Of a stretch of 64,000 nt of DNA, positions 41,179 to 49,386 are shown piece after piece. The DNA is from an uncultured Lachnospiraceae bacterium (GTDB lineage Bacteria; Bacillota; Clostridia; Lachnospirales; Lachnospiraceae): assembly GCA_910588285.1 (NCBI GenBank), contig CAJUQB010000010.1, forward strand, positions 8,015-72,014. Direction: 5' to 3'. Below the pieces are notes generated by a model that saw only the letters and a program-made list of their open reading frames with translations, was not told the origin of the DNA and ran no database searches. The position numbers and the translations under genes were made by a program. The number at the start of each line of letters is the position of its first letter. Position 1 is the first letter of the stretch.

Positions 41179-42672
41179 ATGGAAACCATTCTGGAAATGA
41201 AAAATATTACAAAGATTTTTCCTGGTGTGAGAGCCTTGGACGGCGTGAATTTCAATTTGCGAAAGGGAGAGATTCATGCCTTAATCGGTGAGAATGGAGC
41301 CGGAAAGTCCACCCTGATGAAGTCCCTGCTGGGAATACATCCCATTGACGGCGGGGAGATCTATTACAAGGGCGAACGGGTGCGTTTCAAAACTCCAAAT
41401 GACGCTCTGCGCAGGGGGATCTCCATGATTCATCAGGAAATCAGCCTGGTGCAGACCATGTCTGCGGCAGAGAATATCTGGATGGGGCGGACCAGGGCTT
41501 TTACCAGGATGGGCCTGATTCGCCGCCGGAGGCTTTTGCAGGACACAAGGAAGCTGATGGAGGAGCTGGGGATCAGCGTGGATCCCACGGCTATGGTGGA
41601 GAGCTTAAGCGTTGCCAACATGCAGCTGATTGAGCTGGTGCGGGCTGTTTCCTACCAGTCGGATATCATCATTATGGATGAGCCTACCTCGGCACTGACC
41701 GATACTGAGATTGCGCTGCTGTACCGGATTGTGCGGGAGCTGGCAGCCAAGGGCACGTCGATTATTTTTATTTCCCATAAGCTGGAGGAGATCTATGAGA
41801 TCTGCGACCGGATCACCATTATGCGGGACGGGAAGTTCATTGACTGCCGGGATACCTCAGATATCTCCAGCGATGAGCTGGTGCGCCTGATTGCCGGGCG
41901 GGAGATCGAGAATGTCTTTGCGAAGGATTCCTATGAAAAGGGCGATGTGGCCTTAGAGGTAAAGGATTTTACCAGCAGAGGGGTATTTCAGGACGTCAGC
42001 TTCCAGGTCAGGCGGGGCGAGATCCTGGGCTTTTGCGGCCTTATGGGAGCCGGGCGCTCTGAGATCATGCGGGCGCTGTTTGGCATTGATCCCTATGATT
42101 CCGGCGAGATCCTGATTCAGGGGAGGAAGGTGTCAGTGAAGCGTCCCCAGAATGCCATCCATCTGGGGCTTGGCATGGTGACGGAGGACCGGCTTAGGCA
42201 GGGCGCCATCCATGCGCTGGATATTAAGACCAACATGTCTCTGCCCCTGCTGAAACGCATAAGCCGCCTGGGCTTTGTAAACGGCGCCAGGGAAAAGGAG
42301 CTGTGCAAGGATATGGCAAAGAAAATGTCTGTCAATATGGTATCCTTTGCCAACAGCATCGGCTCTTTGTCCGGCGGAAACCAGCAGAAGGTAATCATTG
42401 GCAGATGGCTTCTGATGGGGCCGGATATCCTGATTCTTGACGAGCCTACCCGGGGCATTGACGTGGGGGCCAAGTCGGAGATTTACAGGATCATGAATCA
42501 GCTGGCCAAGGAGGGGATGGCTATCCTGATGGTTTCCTCGGAAATGCAGGAGATCCTTGGCATGAGCGACCGGGTGATTGTAATCCGGGAGGGAAGGGTT
42601 GCCTGTGACCTGGAAAACAAGGGACTGACACAGGAACAGCTGCTTTCCTATGCATTTGGAGTGGAAGGTTGA
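41179..42672 (+). CDS. CUT2-type ABC transporter ATPase (RbsA/MglA-like)
   Basis: A 497-residue tandem ATPase. Walker A GENGAGKST (about residues 37-45), signature LSVANMQLIEL in the first half, Walker B IIMDEPTSALT. The second half has GLMGAGRSEIMRALFG and signature LSGGNQQKVIIGRW, then DEPTRGIDVG. It powers the transporter whose binding protein and permease are at 36681 and 37880, and is separated from them by a hydrolase and a VOC gene. Only one permease gene was found, so that permease probably forms a homodimer. Confidence 0.93.
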   Translation: METILEMKNITKIFPGVRALDGVNFNLRKGEIHALIGENGAGKSTLMKSLLGIHPIDGGEIYYKGERVRFKTPNDALRRGISMIHQEISLVQTMSAAENIWMGRTRAFTRMGLIRRRRLLQDTRKLMEELGISVDPTAMVESLSVANMQLIELVRAVSYQSDIIIMDEPTSALTDTEIALLYRIVRELAAKGTSIIFISHKLEEIYEICDRITIMRDGKFIDCRDTSDISSDELVRLIAGREIENVFAKDSYEKGDVALEVKDFTSRGVFQDVSFQVRRGEILGFCGLMGAGRSEIMRALFGIDPYDSGEILIQGRKVSVKRPQNAIHLGLGMVTEDRLRQGAIHALDIKTNMSLPLLKRISRLGFVNGAREKELCKDMAKKMSVNMVSFANSIGSLSGGNQQKVIIGRWLLMGPDILILDEPTRGIDVGAKSEIYRIMNQLAKEGMAILMVSSEMQEILGMSDRVIVIREGRVACDLENKGLTQEQLLSYAFGVEG

Positions 42673-42695
42673 AAATGAGAAAGGAGAAAACGAAA

Positions 42696-43478
42696 ATGGG
42701 AATGTTTGATTTTACCGGACGTGTGGCTGTGATTACCGGCGGAACGGCCGGTCTGGGCAAGGGCATGGCCATTGCGCTGGCCAGACAGAACTGCGATATT
42801 GCTATTCTGGCTCGCCGCAGGGAGGTGCTGGAGCAGGCAGCTTCTGATATCCGCACCTTGGGGGTAAAATGCCTGCCGGTGCAATGTGACGTAATGGACC
42901 AGGATTCCGTGGACCAGGCAGTCAAGACCGTGATGAAGGAGTATGGAAGGGTGGATATTCTGGTGAACAATGCCGGCGCCGGCGGGCCGCCTGTCCCCAC
43001 CGTGGAGATGGAGCTTAGCGCCTACCAGCGGCTCATTGACCTGAACCTGACCAGCACCTTCCGGATGGTTAAGGCCTTTGCGCCCATGATGCTGGAGGCC
43101 GGCTACGGGCGCATTGTCAATGTGGCGTCCGTGCTGGGCATGGTGGGCCATCTGGAGGTTCCGCTGCCAGGATACGAATCCGCCAAGGGCGGCGTCATCA
43201 ACCTGACCCGTGGCCTTGCGTCGGAATTTGGCACCCGGGGCATTACGGTGAATGCCATCTGCCCGGGAACCTTTCCCTCGGAAAGCAATGACCAGGAGTT
43301 TGTGGACATGAACATGCCCTTTGTCAAGAGGGTGACACCCATGCAGCGACCCGGGACCCCTACGGATCTGGATACGGTTGGAGACATGGATGCAGCCATT
43401 GTATTTCTGGCATCCGAGGAGGCAAGGTATGTTACCGGCGTGATTTTGCCGGTGGACGGCGGCTGGACCTGCTGTTAA
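42696..43478 (+). CDS. SDR-family oxidoreductase
   Basis: A 260-residue classical SDR. Cofactor motif ITGGTAGLGKGMAIAL (about residues 12-27), LVNNAGAGG, Ser in NVASVLGM and the Tyr-x3-Lys pair in PGYESAKGGVINL. It ends with GVILPVDGGWTCC. AAGGAG at 42681-42686 points to ATG 42696 rather than ATG 42675. It overlaps none of its neighbours and belongs to the transporter/enzyme operon. Substrate unknown. Confidence 0.9.
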   Translation: MGMFDFTGRVAVITGGTAGLGKGMAIALARQNCDIAILARRREVLEQAASDIRTLGVKCLPVQCDVMDQDSVDQAVKTVMKEYGRVDILVNNAGAGGPPVPTVEMELSAYQRLIDLNLTSTFRMVKAFAPMMLEAGYGRIVNVASVLGMVGHLEVPLPGYESAKGGVINLTRGLASEFGTRGITVNAICPGTFPSESNDQEFVDMNMPFVKRVTPMQRPGTPTDLDTVGDMDAAIVFLASEEARYVTGVILPVDGGWTCC

Positions 43479-43496
43479 CTTAAGGAGAGAAGTGTC

Positions 43497-43524
43497 AGGG
43501 AGCCGGCCCTTTTGCAGGCTCCCT
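43497..43524 (+). terminator. Hairpin between SDR and double-VOC genes
   Basis: AGGGAGCC pairs with GGCTCCCT around a 12-base loop, followed only by TTC. It may be a weak terminator or an mRNA-processing/attenuation structure inside the operon. Confidence 0.5.
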
Positions 43525-43544
43525 TTCGAGGAAGGAGAGGAACG

Positions 43545-44552
43545 ATGGATTTTAGAGCGCTTCAGGAGCGGTGTAGGAACCGCAGCTTTGACGAGATTGT
43601 TGTTGTGACAAGGGATATTTTCCGGGAGCTTGCCAATCTGCAGCGGATTGAGCATGTGATACCAGGAGAGATGGAGATCCGAACCCAGCAGACCCATCCG
43701 GGGCTTCGGGCCGGGGGCGAGGAGATTGCATATATTGAGCGGTCAGCCACGGTATTTTATGAAAATACCTCTCTTAGGCTGGTGGAGCCGGTGGAGGGGA
43801 ATACGATCTATCGCCAATACCTGGACCGGTTCGGGGAGGGGATCTGCTGTATTCGTGAGCGCATTCAGGTGGAGCAGTGGCAGAGGACCCTGGAGCATCT
43901 GGAGGCCAGGGGGTATACGCCGGTCCAGACCGTGGATACAGACCAGTGCCAGGCAGCCTGGATTGACCTGATGGATCCCTTGGGGATTGTGTATGAGATG
44001 CTCCGGGAGGACAGCCGCTGTGAGGAGCCCATGCATGTGGTGCCGGCCCGCCTTAGCCAGATTAATATTTCAACCCCGGATGTGCGGGGCACCATTGCAT
44101 TTATCACGGATCTTTTGGAGATTGGCCCCTGGGAGGTGGGCTGCCAGTCCAACAGCTGTGTTACGGACTACGGTTTCCTGGTCAACGGAAAGCTGGAGGA
44201 GCCGGAGTTTTCCTTTTTGCTGGCAATCCTTGTGTGCGGCAATATCGAGTGGGAGGTCATCGAGCCGGTGAAAGGGCCGCTGGTGTACAATGAGTTCTTA
44301 GAGCAGCATGGCATTGGCTTCCACCATATCCTGCAGGAGTATCCCGCCTGGCGGTGGCAGGAGGTGCTTGCGGATTATGAGAAGAACAACATCAGGCTGA
44401 ACTGCAAGGGAAAGCTCGGGCCGGTGGAGTGGTGCTATATGGATACCTCCAGAGACCTTGGATTCTTCAAAGAAATGCGCACGGACGCAGTGATGGACCG
44501 GCTTCCGGAGGGGTATCTGCAGTTCTTCTACCCGGAGCAGAATCAGGGATAA
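43545..44552 (+). CDS. Two-domain VOC-like protein
   Basis: A 335-residue protein with two VOC halves. The second half (about residue 168 onward) begins SQINISTPDVRGTIAFITDLLEIGPWEVG, typical of methylmalonyl-CoA-epimerase-like VOC modules. The first half is divergent (EIVVVTRDIFRELANLQRIEHVIPG, then WIDLMDPLGIVYEML) but keeps the spacing. Fused VOC pairs include isomerases and dioxygenases. ATG 43545 follows AAGGAGAGG. It is flanked by SDR genes on both sides, so sequential oxidation and isomerisation of one carbon skeleton is plausible. Confidence 0.75.
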   Translation: MDFRALQERCRNRSFDEIVVVTRDIFRELANLQRIEHVIPGEMEIRTQQTHPGLRAGGEEIAYIERSATVFYENTSLRLVEPVEGNTIYRQYLDRFGEGICCIRERIQVEQWQRTLEHLEARGYTPVQTVDTDQCQAAWIDLMDPLGIVYEMLREDSRCEEPMHVVPARLSQINISTPDVRGTIAFITDLLEIGPWEVGCQSNSCVTDYGFLVNGKLEEPEFSFLLAILVCGNIEWEVIEPVKGPLVYNEFLEQHGIGFHHILQEYPAWRWQEVLADYEKNNIRLNCKGKLGPVEWCYMDTSRDLGFFKEMRTDAVMDRLPEGYLQFFYPEQNQG

Positions 44553-44632
44553 AGTGGAGATAAAAGCAGGGATAAAGCAGGGATAAAATAGAGATGAAGT
44601 AGGAATAAGAGCAGGAATAAGAGAGGAGAGCT
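44536..44632. repeat. Degenerate 11-12-bp tandem repeats before an SDR gene
   Basis: Purine-rich units of the form GCAGGGATAAA, GCAGGAATAAGA and related words repeat about seven times from the end of the double-VOC gene to the ribosome site of the next gene. They leave no room for a normal promoter. Confidence 0.65.
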
Positions 44633-44638
44633 TTTACT

Positions 44639-45478
44639 ATGAGTAAGTATAAGGAAAATGTGCTGGATCGTTTCCGGCTGGACGGGAAGACGGCAGTGGT
44701 AACCGGCGGCGCCGGAAATATCGGCAGGCACAGTGCCAGGGCAATGGCCCAGGCAGGGGCAAACATTGCCATCGTGGATCTGCCGGCCTGCCTGGAACGC
44801 TCCAAAGAAGTGGCGGCAGACCTGAGCAGTGCCTACGGTGTGAAGGCTGTGGGCTATGGCTGCGACCTGGTGGACAGGAATGCGGTGGAGCAGCTGTTTG
44901 AACAGATCGAGAAGGATTTCGGCAGTGTGGATGTGGTGCACAACAATGCCGGTGTGGGCGGCGCCCTTGTGCCGGATATCGAAAGCTGGGACAGCGAGCA
45001 TGACATGCCCCACATTGACCATTTCCGGCAGGTGCTGGATATCAACCTGGTGAGCATTTACATAGTTGCAGTGACAGCAGCCCGGATCATGAAGCGGGAG
45101 GGGCATGGCGGCAGCATCATCAATACCGGCTCCCTGGCGGCCCATATTGTAAATATGGGAACCGTGTTTGAGACCATGGACGATTCCTCCTACGGCGTGG
45201 CCAAGGCAGGGGTGCTGTATTTTACCAGGCATTTTGCCTCCCAGGTGAGCCGGTACGGGATCCGGGTCAATTCCATTTCCCCAGGGTACTGCTACAGCCC
45301 GGGGCTTCATGACGGCCTGCCCAAGGATATTCTGGATACCTACAACAATTCCCAGCCGGCAAAGCGGATGATGGATGTGGAGGAGCTTCAGGGAGCGATC
45401 CTGTATCTGGCCAGCGATGCCTCCAGCTACTGTGTGGGCATGGATCTTCTGATTGACGGCGGACATGTGATCTGGTAG
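44639..45478 (+). CDS. SDR-family oxidoreductase
   Basis: A 279-residue SDR with cofactor motif VTGGAGNIGRHSARAM (about residues 21-36), VHNNAGVGG, Ser in NTGSLAAHI and the Tyr-x3-Lys pair in SSYGVAKAGVLYF. It ends with DLLIDGGHVIW. An insertion of about 10-15 residues after NNAGVGG (DIESWDSEHDMPHID) is larger than usual and may shape a substrate pocket. SD GAGGAGAG precedes ATG 44639. Confidence 0.9.
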   Translation: MSKYKENVLDRFRLDGKTAVVTGGAGNIGRHSARAMAQAGANIAIVDLPACLERSKEVAADLSSAYGVKAVGYGCDLVDRNAVEQLFEQIEKDFGSVDVVHNNAGVGGALVPDIESWDSEHDMPHIDHFRQVLDINLVSIYIVAVTAARIMKREGHGGSIINTGSLAAHIVNMGTVFETMDDSSYGVAKAGVLYFTRHFASQVSRYGIRVNSISPGYCYSPGLHDGLPKDILDTYNNSQPAKRMMDVEELQGAILYLASDASSYCVGMDLLIDGGHVIW

Positions 45479-45481
45479 CAG

Positions 45482-45529
45482 CTATCTGCTGGATAGTACA
45501 TTTGATTTTGCGGGAGCAGGAAGCTCCCG
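45482..45529 (+). other. Two small hairpins in front of the GldA-like gene
   Basis: CTATC-TGCTG-GATAG (45483-45497 region) and CGGGAGC-AGGAA-GCTCCCG (45511-45529) fill the 64-base gap. The second stands just before the GGGGAGG ribosome site and might influence translation. Confidence 0.45.
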
Positions 45530-45542
45530 GGGAGGTGGAAGG

Positions 45543-46619
45543 ATGATATATGGAATGCGGTTTGTGGGTTCCTATTACCAGGGCAGGAACGCCCTGGAGC
45601 ATTTTGCAGAGTATGCATTGCCCTATGGGGACAGGCTGTGCCTGATCGGGAGCAAGTCCGCTCTGGGGGCAGCCAGAGAGAAGATAGAACAGAGCTTTCT
45701 GGGAAAAGACTGTCAGCTGCATGTTCTCCTCACCAGCGGAATCCCCTGTGAGGGGGAGATTCAGCGTGTTCTGGAGGAGTGCAGAGGATATGGCCCCAAG
45801 GCCATTTGCGGCGTGGGCGGCGGTGCTGTCATGGATATTGCCCGGGCAGTGGGGAATCAGCTGGGAACCTCCCTGCTTATGATCCCGACCGCCTGCGCCT
45901 CTGACGCGCCCTGTACCAATGTGAGCGTCATCTATGATGAGAAGGGGGAGCAGCTGATTGAGGCGTGGTCCTACCAGAAGGCCCCGGATCTGGTTTACGT
46001 GGATCTGGACGTGATGGTTCAGGCGCCGGTGCGCTTTTTGCGGTCCGGGATGGCAGATGCTTTGGCTACCTGGTATGAGGCGGATGTGCGCAGGAGGAAG
46101 GGCACAGGCACAGATGGGGGCTTTTTTGCTACCTATACCTCCATGGAGCTGGCACGGGCGGCCAGGGATATCATCCTGACCCATGGAAAACAGGCGTACG
46201 ATGCAGCACAGAAGGGCGTCATAACGCCAGACTTTGAGAAGGTGGTGGAGGCCAATGTGTTCCTCTCCGGCACGGCCGGGTTAAATACAGGCTGCGCCGC
46301 TGCCCACGGCATTGGGGATATGCTGTCCGCACTGCCCGGCGGCCATGCCTGGATGCACGGGGAGCGGGTGGGCGTCGGCCTGGTGGCCATGCTGATTCTG
46401 GAGGGGAGGGCGGAGCAGGAAATTGCTGAAGTGGTATCCTTCCTGAAGGCTGTCGGGCTGCCCTGTTCCATAAGGGAGCTTCACATGGATGTGGAGGAAA
46501 CGGCAGAAGCCATTGGAGTGCAGGCGAAGGAGGATCATTTCTTTGCCCATATGACCTGCGATATCTCGAAGGCGGCAGTCCGGGATGCGTTGGTGGCGGC
46601 AGAATTTAGGAGCCCCTAA
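45543..46619 (+). CDS. Glycerol-dehydrogenase-like iron/zinc alcohol dehydrogenase
   Basis: A 358-residue GldA-type dehydrogenase. It has the nucleotide-binding CGVGGGAVMDIARAVG (about residues 89-104), IPTACASDAPCTNVSVIY, the metal ligand Asp in SGMADALATWYEA, and His ligands in AAAHGIGDML and WMHGERVGVGL. It ends the transporter/enzyme operon, and its stop overlaps the end of the convergent AraC gene by four bases. GldA-like enzymes oxidise vicinal diols; a cyclitol or diol intermediate is plausible here. Confidence 0.88.
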   Translation: MIYGMRFVGSYYQGRNALEHFAEYALPYGDRLCLIGSKSALGAAREKIEQSFLGKDCQLHVLLTSGIPCEGEIQRVLEECRGYGPKAICGVGGGAVMDIARAVGNQLGTSLLMIPTACASDAPCTNVSVIYDEKGEQLIEAWSYQKAPDLVYVDLDVMVQAPVRFLRSGMADALATWYEADVRRRKGTGTDGGFFATYTSMELARAARDIILTHGKQAYDAAQKGVITPDFEKVVEANVFLSGTAGLNTGCAAAHGIGDMLSALPGGHAWMHGERVGVGLVAMLILEGRAEQEIAEVVSFLKAVGLPCSIRELHMDVEETAEAIGVQAKEDHFFAHMTCDISKAAVRDALVAAEFRSP

Positions 46620-47803
46620 ATGTTACGGTATTCACTGGGCGTCTTCCCTGTGATCTGTTTGAAAACTCTGGAGAAATGGCTTTGGGAGGAAAAGCCGAGG
46701 TACGCGCCAATGGCATTCAGCGGCTTTTCCGAATAGCAGAGGAGGCGCTTTGCCTCTTCGACCTTTTCTCCCACAATGAAGTCTGTCAGCGTCTGCCCGG
46801 TTTCCGCCTTAAACCGGCGGGAGAGGTAGGAGCGGCTCAGAAACAGCTTGTCTGCAATGGCCTGGGTGGTGATGGCCTCTGACAGATGGTGCTGGACGAA
46901 ATTAGCCACATCGACAGTAAGCTGGGAGGGCGTTTTTCCCAGATGGAGCCGTTCCACCCGCTGGGTATAATCCAAAATCATGTGATAATTCAGGTTCGTA
47001 ATCTGCTCCGGGGTTTGAAGCAGCTCGCATTTTTGAATGTAGGAATCGCTGAGAGTGAAGGCGTCCTCCACGGCCATGCCGCCCTGGATGGCAGCCCGGG
47101 AGGCCAGGGTCGCGGTGACAATGAAGGTATTCTTCCGCTGACGGAGCTGATCCGGAGCAAGCACGCCGCCGCGGACCGCCGGGGCACGGGCAATCCACTC
47201 CTTCAAAGCGGCAGTATCGCCCTTGCGGATCAGGCGCAGCAATGCCTGCTCCGTATCAAAGGTGTTATGGGGGCCTGCTGCAGATTGTTCTTTTTGATCC
47301 TTTTGCCGTATTTGCTGCTGCTGAAGCTGTTTTGTCAGATCCATCTGCTGGGAATCGAAAATGGCGATATCGGCCAGCGTCTTTTTTTCTCCATTTAAAA
47401 CATAGTTGACCGTGCAAAGCATCTGCATGACGCTCTCCAGGGGCATTTGGACAATGGCTCGCATTCCTTCTACAAATGCCGGAATTTCTCCAACGGGAAT
47501 ATCGGCGCGAAAAGCCAGTTCCCGAAGCTCCTGGTCAGAGTCTTCCAGCTGCCGGGTCGGCCCTACGACAATTTTCAGGCTGCCGGAATTGACAATGCCA
47601 TAGTAGTGAAAATGGTTGGTGGCAAAATAGCCGATGCTGGTATGGATTTTCCAGATTTCCGTCTGGTAAACCGTCATCGGATCTTTGGGAAGCCAGGCAG
47701 TGGAGTAGTAGAAGATCTGGTTGTTTCCCTCGAAAATCCGGATGGGAATTCCGGATAGATTCCCGATGGTCGTACACAGATAACAGATGTCAAGCCCTTT
47801 CAT
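46616..47803 (-). CDS. AraC-family transcriptional regulator
   Basis: A 395-residue regulator with the AraC double helix-turn-helix at the C-terminus (VANFVQHHLSEAITTQAIADKLF, then AKRLLCYSEKPLNAIGAYLGFSSQSHFSRVFKQITGKTPSEYR, read in parts). The first 300 residues are a sensor region without a motif I recognise. ATG 47803 follows GGAGG with six-base spacing; the upstream codons in frame lack a ribosome site. It is divergent from the GPH transporter/glycosidase operon and most likely controls it in response to a glycoside. Confidence 0.9.
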   Translation of the reverse strand: MKGLDICYLCTTIGNLSGIPIRIFEGNNQIFYYSTAWLPKDPMTVYQTEIWKIHTSIGYFATNHFHYYGIVNSGSLKIVVGPTRQLEDSDQELRELAFRADIPVGEIPAFVEGMRAIVQMPLESVMQMLCTVNYVLNGEKKTLADIAIFDSQQMDLTKQLQQQQIRQKDQKEQSAAGPHNTFDTEQALLRLIRKGDTAALKEWIARAPAVRGGVLAPDQLRQRKNTFIVTATLASRAAIQGGMAVEDAFTLSDSYIQKCELLQTPEQITNLNYHMILDYTQRVERLHLGKTPSQLTVDVANFVQHHLSEAITTQAIADKLFLSRSYLSRRFKAETGQTLTDFIVGEKVEEAKRLLCYSEKPLNAIGAYLGFSSQSHFSRVFKQITGKTPSEYRNI

Positions 47804-47826
47804 ATCGCACCTCCAAATTCGACACA

Positions 47827-47882
47827 ATCATAACATATTGGTCACATCCATGCAAGACAAAATGGGGCTGATATGTTATGAT
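47827..47882. promoter_or_regulatory. Mirror-image divergent promoters (12-bp inverted repeat)
   Basis: ATCATAACATAT (47827-47838) and ATATGTTATGAT (47871-47882) are perfect inverted repeats. Read outward each arm contains TGTTATGAT, an extended -10 element. A -35-like AAGACA lies 17 bp ahead of the plus-strand -10. The araC gene and the glycosidase operon thus appear to have matched promoters with 32 bp between the arms. Confidence 0.65.
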
Positions 47883-47934
47883 TTTTTTATAGATCGGGAT
47901 CAAAACCGGAAAATATGCGCAGGAGGAATTTCCT

Positions 47935-49386
47935 ATGAAACAGGCAACAAAGAGCCGTCTGCCGGCGAGCCGCGTCCGCGGTGCCGATGTGACGAAGAAA
48001 GAAAAATGGCTGGGGTATCTCATTGGCCCCGCCGGCGCGCTGCTGCTCAACGCAGTGCTGGCAACCTATCTGAATGTGTATTACACCGATGTGCTGAAGC
48101 TGACCACAGTCTGGGGCGGGGCCTTCTTAGTCGTGTTCCCCATTGTCTCAAAGGGAATCGATGCCATCACAAATGTGGTTATGGGATATGTGATCGACCG
48201 CACACATACAGCGGAAGGCAAAGCCAGACCATGGCTGCTGCTCAGCGCTCCGCTGCTGGCAATCACTGGCATTCTGCTCTTTACGGTGCCCCGGGCATCG
48301 GAAACCGTGCAGGTGATCTGGGTCATGGCGAGCTACAACCTGTTCTACTCCTTCGCCTATACAATCTTCAACATGAGCCATAACCTGATGGTGCCCCTGT
48401 CTACCCGCGACACCACCCAGCGCGGCGGGCTGTCGGTATTCAATCAGATTGCCACCATCATGATGAGCGGTATTCTTGTGGCATTGGTATTCCCCATGGC
48501 CATCATGCCCATGATCGGTGTGGATAAGGGCAAGTGGATTGCCTTCATGAGCGTGCTGATTATTCTGGTGCTGCCCTTAACTTTGCTGGAATACTTCTTT
48601 ACCAAGGAGCGGGTCACCCTGGAGAATCAGGAGGCAGGAGCGGACAATGCTGTTCCCTTCAAAAATCAGCTGCGGGCAATCTTTACCGATAAGTACATGA
48701 TTCTCATATATGCCTATTTCTTGATATATACCATCGGCTCGTGTATCAAGAACGTGAGCCTTGTGTATTTCTGCAACTATGTGCTGGGTACTTATAACGA
48801 CGGTATCACACAGACCATGCTCTCTGTTATCGGCGGCATCCCCATGGGCATTGGCATCTTTGCCGTATGGCCGCTGGCAAGGAAATTCGGCAAGCGCAAT
48901 GTGACCCTGGCTGGATTCCTCCTCTATGCCATCGGCGGCGCCGTCTGCTGGATATCCCCCACCAATATGGCCATGATGCTCGTGGGTCAGTTCATCAAGA
49001 ACATTGGTGGCCTGCCCTGCGCCTATGTGTTTATGGCGCTGTTCGCGGATGTGCTGGATCACATGGAATGGAAAACCGACTTCCGCAGCGATGGCATCGC
49101 CATGTCTGTGTACAACATCATCGCCGTGGCCATGGTGGGTATCTGCACCGGAATCTTCAACGGAATGCTGTCCTCTGCCGGGTATGTGGCCCCGGAAATC
49201 GTGAATGGCGTCACCGTGGCAGCTGCCCAGACCGAGGCAGTCAAGGGCGTGATTACCTTTGGCTTTGTGGGCCTGGAGGTGTTTTGCGGCGTGATTCTGG
49301 CAGTGCTGCTGATCTTCCTGAATGTGGAACAGGACATTGACCGGAAGCAGGCAGAGATCAAGGCAAGACAAGGGGGAAAAGGATGA
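47935..49386 (+). CDS. GPH-family glycoside-cation symporter (MFS)
   Basis: A 483-residue, 12-helix transporter of the glycoside-pentoside-hexuronide family. It carries KWLGYLIGPAGALLLNAVLATYLNVYYTD-like start and the family motif D-x-G-x2-DRT in ITNVVMGYVIDRTHTAEGKARPWLL (about residues 75-100, read in parts). It overlaps the rhamnosidase start by four bases (ATGA). It probably imports a rhamnosyl-glucoside or oligosaccharide with sodium or protons. Confidence 0.92.
   Translation: MKQATKSRLPASRVRGADVTKKEKWLGYLIGPAGALLLNAVLATYLNVYYTDVLKLTTVWGGAFLVVFPIVSKGIDAITNVVMGYVIDRTHTAEGKARPWLLLSAPLLAITGILLFTVPRASETVQVIWVMASYNLFYSFAYTIFNMSHNLMVPLSTRDTTQRGGLSVFNQIATIMMSGILVALVFPMAIMPMIGVDKGKWIAFMSVLIILVLPLTLLEYFFTKERVTLENQEAGADNAVPFKNQLRAIFTDKYMILIYAYFLIYTIGSCIKNVSLVYFCNYVLGTYNDGITQTMLSVIGGIPMGIGIFAVWPLARKFGKRNVTLAGFLLYAIGGAVCWISPTNMAMMLVGQFIKNIGGLPCAYVFMALFADVLDHMEWKTDFRSDGIAMSVYNIIAVAMVGICTGIFNGMLSSAGYVAPEIVNGVTVAAAQTEAVKGVITFGFVGLEVFCGVILAVLLIFLNVEQDIDRKQAEIKARQGGKG

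Noticed and set aside
47838..47856. Seventh sigma-54 promoter TTGGTCACATCCATGCA before the GPH operon
   Set aside because: GG and GC have the right spacing but TGGCAC and TTGC are both broken, no operator palindrome is nearby, and good sigma-A elements exist.
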